In this document: one piece after another, positions 61,160-64,000 of the stretch
Numbering within the stretch: the first letter of the stretch is position 1
How the letters are laid out: each line of letters starts with the position of its first letter
Source of the DNA: Paramacrobiotus metropolitanus
Lineage: Eukaryota; Tardigrada; Eutardigrada; Parachela; Macrobiotidae
Reading direction: 5' to 3'
Length of the DNA stretch: 64,000 nt
NCBI RefSeq assembly: GCF_019649055.1
Contig: NW_026570401.1
Location: 62,001 to 126,000 of the forward strand
The notes under the pieces: model-generated
What the model was told of the DNA's origin: nothing
Databases searched by the model: none
The model's input: only the letters and a program-made list of their open reading frames with translations
Translations under genes and position numbers: made by a program

Positions 61160-62843
61160 TTTAAAATAACGCTACAGTATCGTGATACAAGCTAACTGCT
61201 ACCTATCTCAGCGAAGTATGAGAAATCGTAAAATAATTTACAACGGAAGTAGTCAACGGTACTGAAATAGGTATTTGGCAAATACTATCTACCAATTAAA
61301 ATATATTTTTACTGTTCTGCATTTCAATCAATAACACTCAATTCGTAGTCGTGGGTTTGTTGGTTTCCTAAAAGTAAATTTATCGCTGATTTATTCCGCG
61401 TATTTTGCGCGGGGTTTACTAGTTAAAGTCTTTAATCTCATAATTCATTTAGGAAAATTAATGTGCCAACGCAGAAAAATATTGGTTCTTGTACTTGAGT
61501 CGGTCAGCTAGTAATCGTTGCTAAGCCTCTGTGATTCGACCTCCTGGTTTCCGCTGTTTGTTGAAGCTGTGTGATGCTTCAGTTTCCTTGTTTAATCAAA
61601 ATCTCTTCTGAATACAGTAATTAAAAAGCAGCTCATAATTGCATAAAGTTAAGCTACGCTGAGAAAAATTCCTCGATTCGGTGACTCTATAATGAGGATA
61701 ACGAGCAATCCCGCATTATTAAAATAATAATATCGGTTGGCATTAAATTTTGTTTACAATGCTCTCCTTCGTTATCCATCACAGCGCAAGAACATTCATC
61801 GTTGATTCACAAACTGGTAACGGCGAGCGCCAGGCAGCGTAACGGCAGATTGTACGTACTTCTAGACTGTTAATTATTACCTGTAATACGATTTCACAAA
61901 GGATACAACTATGTTTACTGGCACTTCAAAATCCCATTTAATCAGAGCAAAGAATTTCGTAAAAACATCGCACAATTCTATCCTCAAACACTATTGCTGA
62001 ATAAAGTGGAAGGTCTCGATATCCCCGTACCAATAATGCAAACCAAGCACGAAAGATCGCACAATACAGTAAGTGCCAGCACAATATCGATCTCCGAAAA
62101 GCGAAGTAATGCTTCAGAGAACCAATTAGCCGGGGGAACTGATAATAAGGCACCGGTCGATTTACCGCATGGCCATAACTAAGGGAAACATTAAAGCTAA
62201 AACGCAATAATAAGGCCATTACAGCAGTCGCCGCTTACTGCTCGTGTGTAGCCGGCAAGAATGTTAACATGTTCACGGTTCACGCTGTGAGCATATTTGC
62301 TGGGCGAAAATGCTCACGAATGATATATGTACACGCCTTCTGTATGCAGATTCTTACTGCAGAACGACTGAGACATCATTTAAAAAAGACTGTAAATATG
62401 AGTTTCCGCTGCTGAAAATACACTTTGGCTGAAAAAACAATTATGGTAAATGTCCCGGCAATGGCCTAAGTGCGTGTGCATCTTCTGACGCTTGACCCTT
62501 CGCCCACGACGAAACAGTGTCTTGTACTTTTTTCAGTCAGGCTGTACCCAACAGTACCTCCCTACAGTGTGTCAAAAGCCAGATCCATGACATTTTTCCG
62601 TTTAAAAGTTAATTAAAAAATGTAGGTGAAAAGTTTGAGAAAGAACGACGAAACAGGTTTTCATCCAAAATCATGTCTGTACATATTTATCACTCGCAAT
62701 AAAATCGCCAGAAGACAAAATAAATTTCTATTTACAGCACACAACTAGGCTGAACTAGCCGTTCAAATTTACTTATATGGTAATTTTTATTTCGTGGATT
62801 TTAGCGAGCGGAAGTAGCGCGCACGGAGGGTTTCTAGAGACCA
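61160..62843. other. Stretch without recognisable genes
   Basis: The antiparallel ORFs near 61938-62219 show no motif. A GTTCACGGTTCACG word at 62270-62283 resembles the repeat family at 63.6 kb. Confidence 0.45.
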
Positions 62844-63200
62844 GTACGAGGCAAGCGACAACTCTTTCCCATCGCTTTAGAAAATTACCTCACTTTCCCT
62901 GCTGCATTTTTCCCGTATGCAGGCGCTCACGTGATACTTGATTTCAGCCGTTTCACGTCTAAACCGGTTTGCAGCTACAGTTGATTGCGCAACTGATAAC
63001 GAGTACATAGAAGAACGCGGCAGGTGAGATTTTATCGCCGGCTCAGTAAGCTCTCATTACAATGAGATACGACAGCATGCACTCACTGACTACGGTATTC
63101 CGTTCATGATCACGTGAGCGCCTGCATACGGGAAAAATGCAGCAGGGAAAGTGAGGTAATTTTCTAAAGCGATGGGAAAGAGTTGTCGCTTGCCTCGTAC
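62844..63200. repeat. Perfect 92-bp inverted repeat with 173-bp spacer
   Basis: 62844-62935 and 63109-63200 are identical inverted copies (92 of 92). Perfect arms mean recent origin or gene conversion. It is either a small TIR/foldback element, although no TSD is visible, or a hairpin-RNA locus. Confidence 0.85.
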
Positions 63201-63582
63201 TAAATATTATTTGGTTGTAGAATAGTTTCATGTCATCATTTGCTTACAAAATATTAGTTTTGTCACAGTGTAGTTTGTCACAGTACTAGGTAGCCGGTAC
63301 ACCGGCCATGTTTCTACATACACAGCATGGGAATTCACACCTAGGCACGTTTTTATGGACTACTAGTTCCTATCAGTACTTCATGTTATTCTGTGCCTAT
63401 ACAGAACGCGCTGCCCTCTGATCTCTGCATTTTGCACTTTTGTGCAACACATAAAGCAGATGTTGCTTGTTTTTTCTGTGGATAACCGACGAATAACGTA
63501 CTAATTTTCTGATATAATAATAATGTATGTGTAAGCAATGCCCACTTTGGTATTTTGTACATCATATTTGTGGGTACGGTCG

Positions 63583-63969
63583 CCGGGCAGGGATGCTCAC
63601 GTTGTAAGATCTATGTAGTAATCCGATACCGCTAACATTTATGCAGATCAGACGCGGTTTTGCTCTTCATGGCTACATGCAGGCGGTTCATATAACAGTC
63701 GTGCACATGGGCGCCGGGCAGGGTTGTTCACGTTTGCGAGCCAGCGTGTTGGGCGGGGATGTTCACGGTTTCACGCTTATAATTGTGCCGTGTATGGTAA
63801 TCGGTAATTGGACGTTAATGTTGTCATTAAAAGATTATAATAAGCCTTAATTCTCTGTCAAGGCTGATGCTCGTACTTTGTGTGTCTCTAAAACGATAAT
63901 ATTATATAGTTATTAAATTTGCATTAGGTTTGTGAACAATGGTGTGCCCGGACGGGATGTTCACGTTTT
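63583..63969 (+). repeat. Four direct copies of GGGCAGGGATGTTCACGTT-type word
   Basis: Copies lie at about 63583-63603, 63714-63734, 63751-63770 and 63947-63969, all in the same orientation and imperfect. The intervening DNA is AT-rich and not repeated. No gene is seen between them or to the window end. Confidence 0.55.
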
Positions 63970-64000
63970 TAAATAAAAAAACTTTGGATGTCGAATTGCC

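Overview
The window looks like nuclear DNA of a small-genome invertebrate, most probably a tardigrade of the Hypsibius type. The grounds are intron-containing genes, moderate GC, eukaryotic transposon families only, and an F-box gene with a companion domain (49-53 kb) that resembles, from memory, a large family in Hypsibius gene sets. That assignment is an inference. Almost everything recognisable is mobile DNA, much of it nested and datable from target-site duplications (TSDs).

Layout. 1-3.5 kb: small palindromes, a tRNA-like relic and a BED-finger exon. 3.5-20.1 kb: the 3' end of a non-LTR retrotransposon with a restriction-like endonuclease, split by a 15,021-bp Polinton/Maverick (4431-19451; ~550-bp TIRs; 6-bp TSD CCAGCC). 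20.1-23.3 kb: no recognisable gene. 23.35-25.0 kb: three insertions inside each other (LTR, TIR element, non-LTR copy). 25.1-27.9 kb: a decayed THAP/P-element transposase gene. 28.2 kb: a FLYWCH finger. 31.3-35.1 kb: a dead APE-type non-LTR element carrying a TTAA-targeting MITE and a 567-bp foldback element. 35.4 kb: a solo LTR. 36.1-48.6 kb: a long, frameshifted, one-LTR Gypsy-like element on the minus strand. 49.1-53.2 kb: the F-box gene. 57.3-61.2 kb: a Mutator-like element with an Ulp1-like protease ORF and a perfect 9-bp TSD. 61.2-64 kb: a perfect 92-bp inverted repeat and short direct repeats.

Polinton biology. Most of the standard virus-like set is present: packaging ATPase, chromodomain integrase, minor and major jelly-roll capsid proteins, adenain-type protease and protein-primed-type DNA polymerase B (eight exons, motif C restored across an intron). 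Beyond the usual set it carries a two-repeat TATA-binding-protein homologue and a tandem PC4-like protein, flanking a divergent promoter with a good TATA box on each side and repeats shared with the TIRs. I read this as an element that brings its own promoter-recognition factors; this is the leading candidate for something undescribed. The capsid penton gene has a frameshift, the one clear break.

The second anomaly is the Gypsy-like element. The 7-mer AAGGTCA (nuclear-receptor half-site core) occurs by my count about 56 times in its 10.6 kb coding part, read in all three frames (KVT, KGH, ERSP), plus 11 times in 0.4 kb of the leader, where about one would be expected in the coding part by chance.
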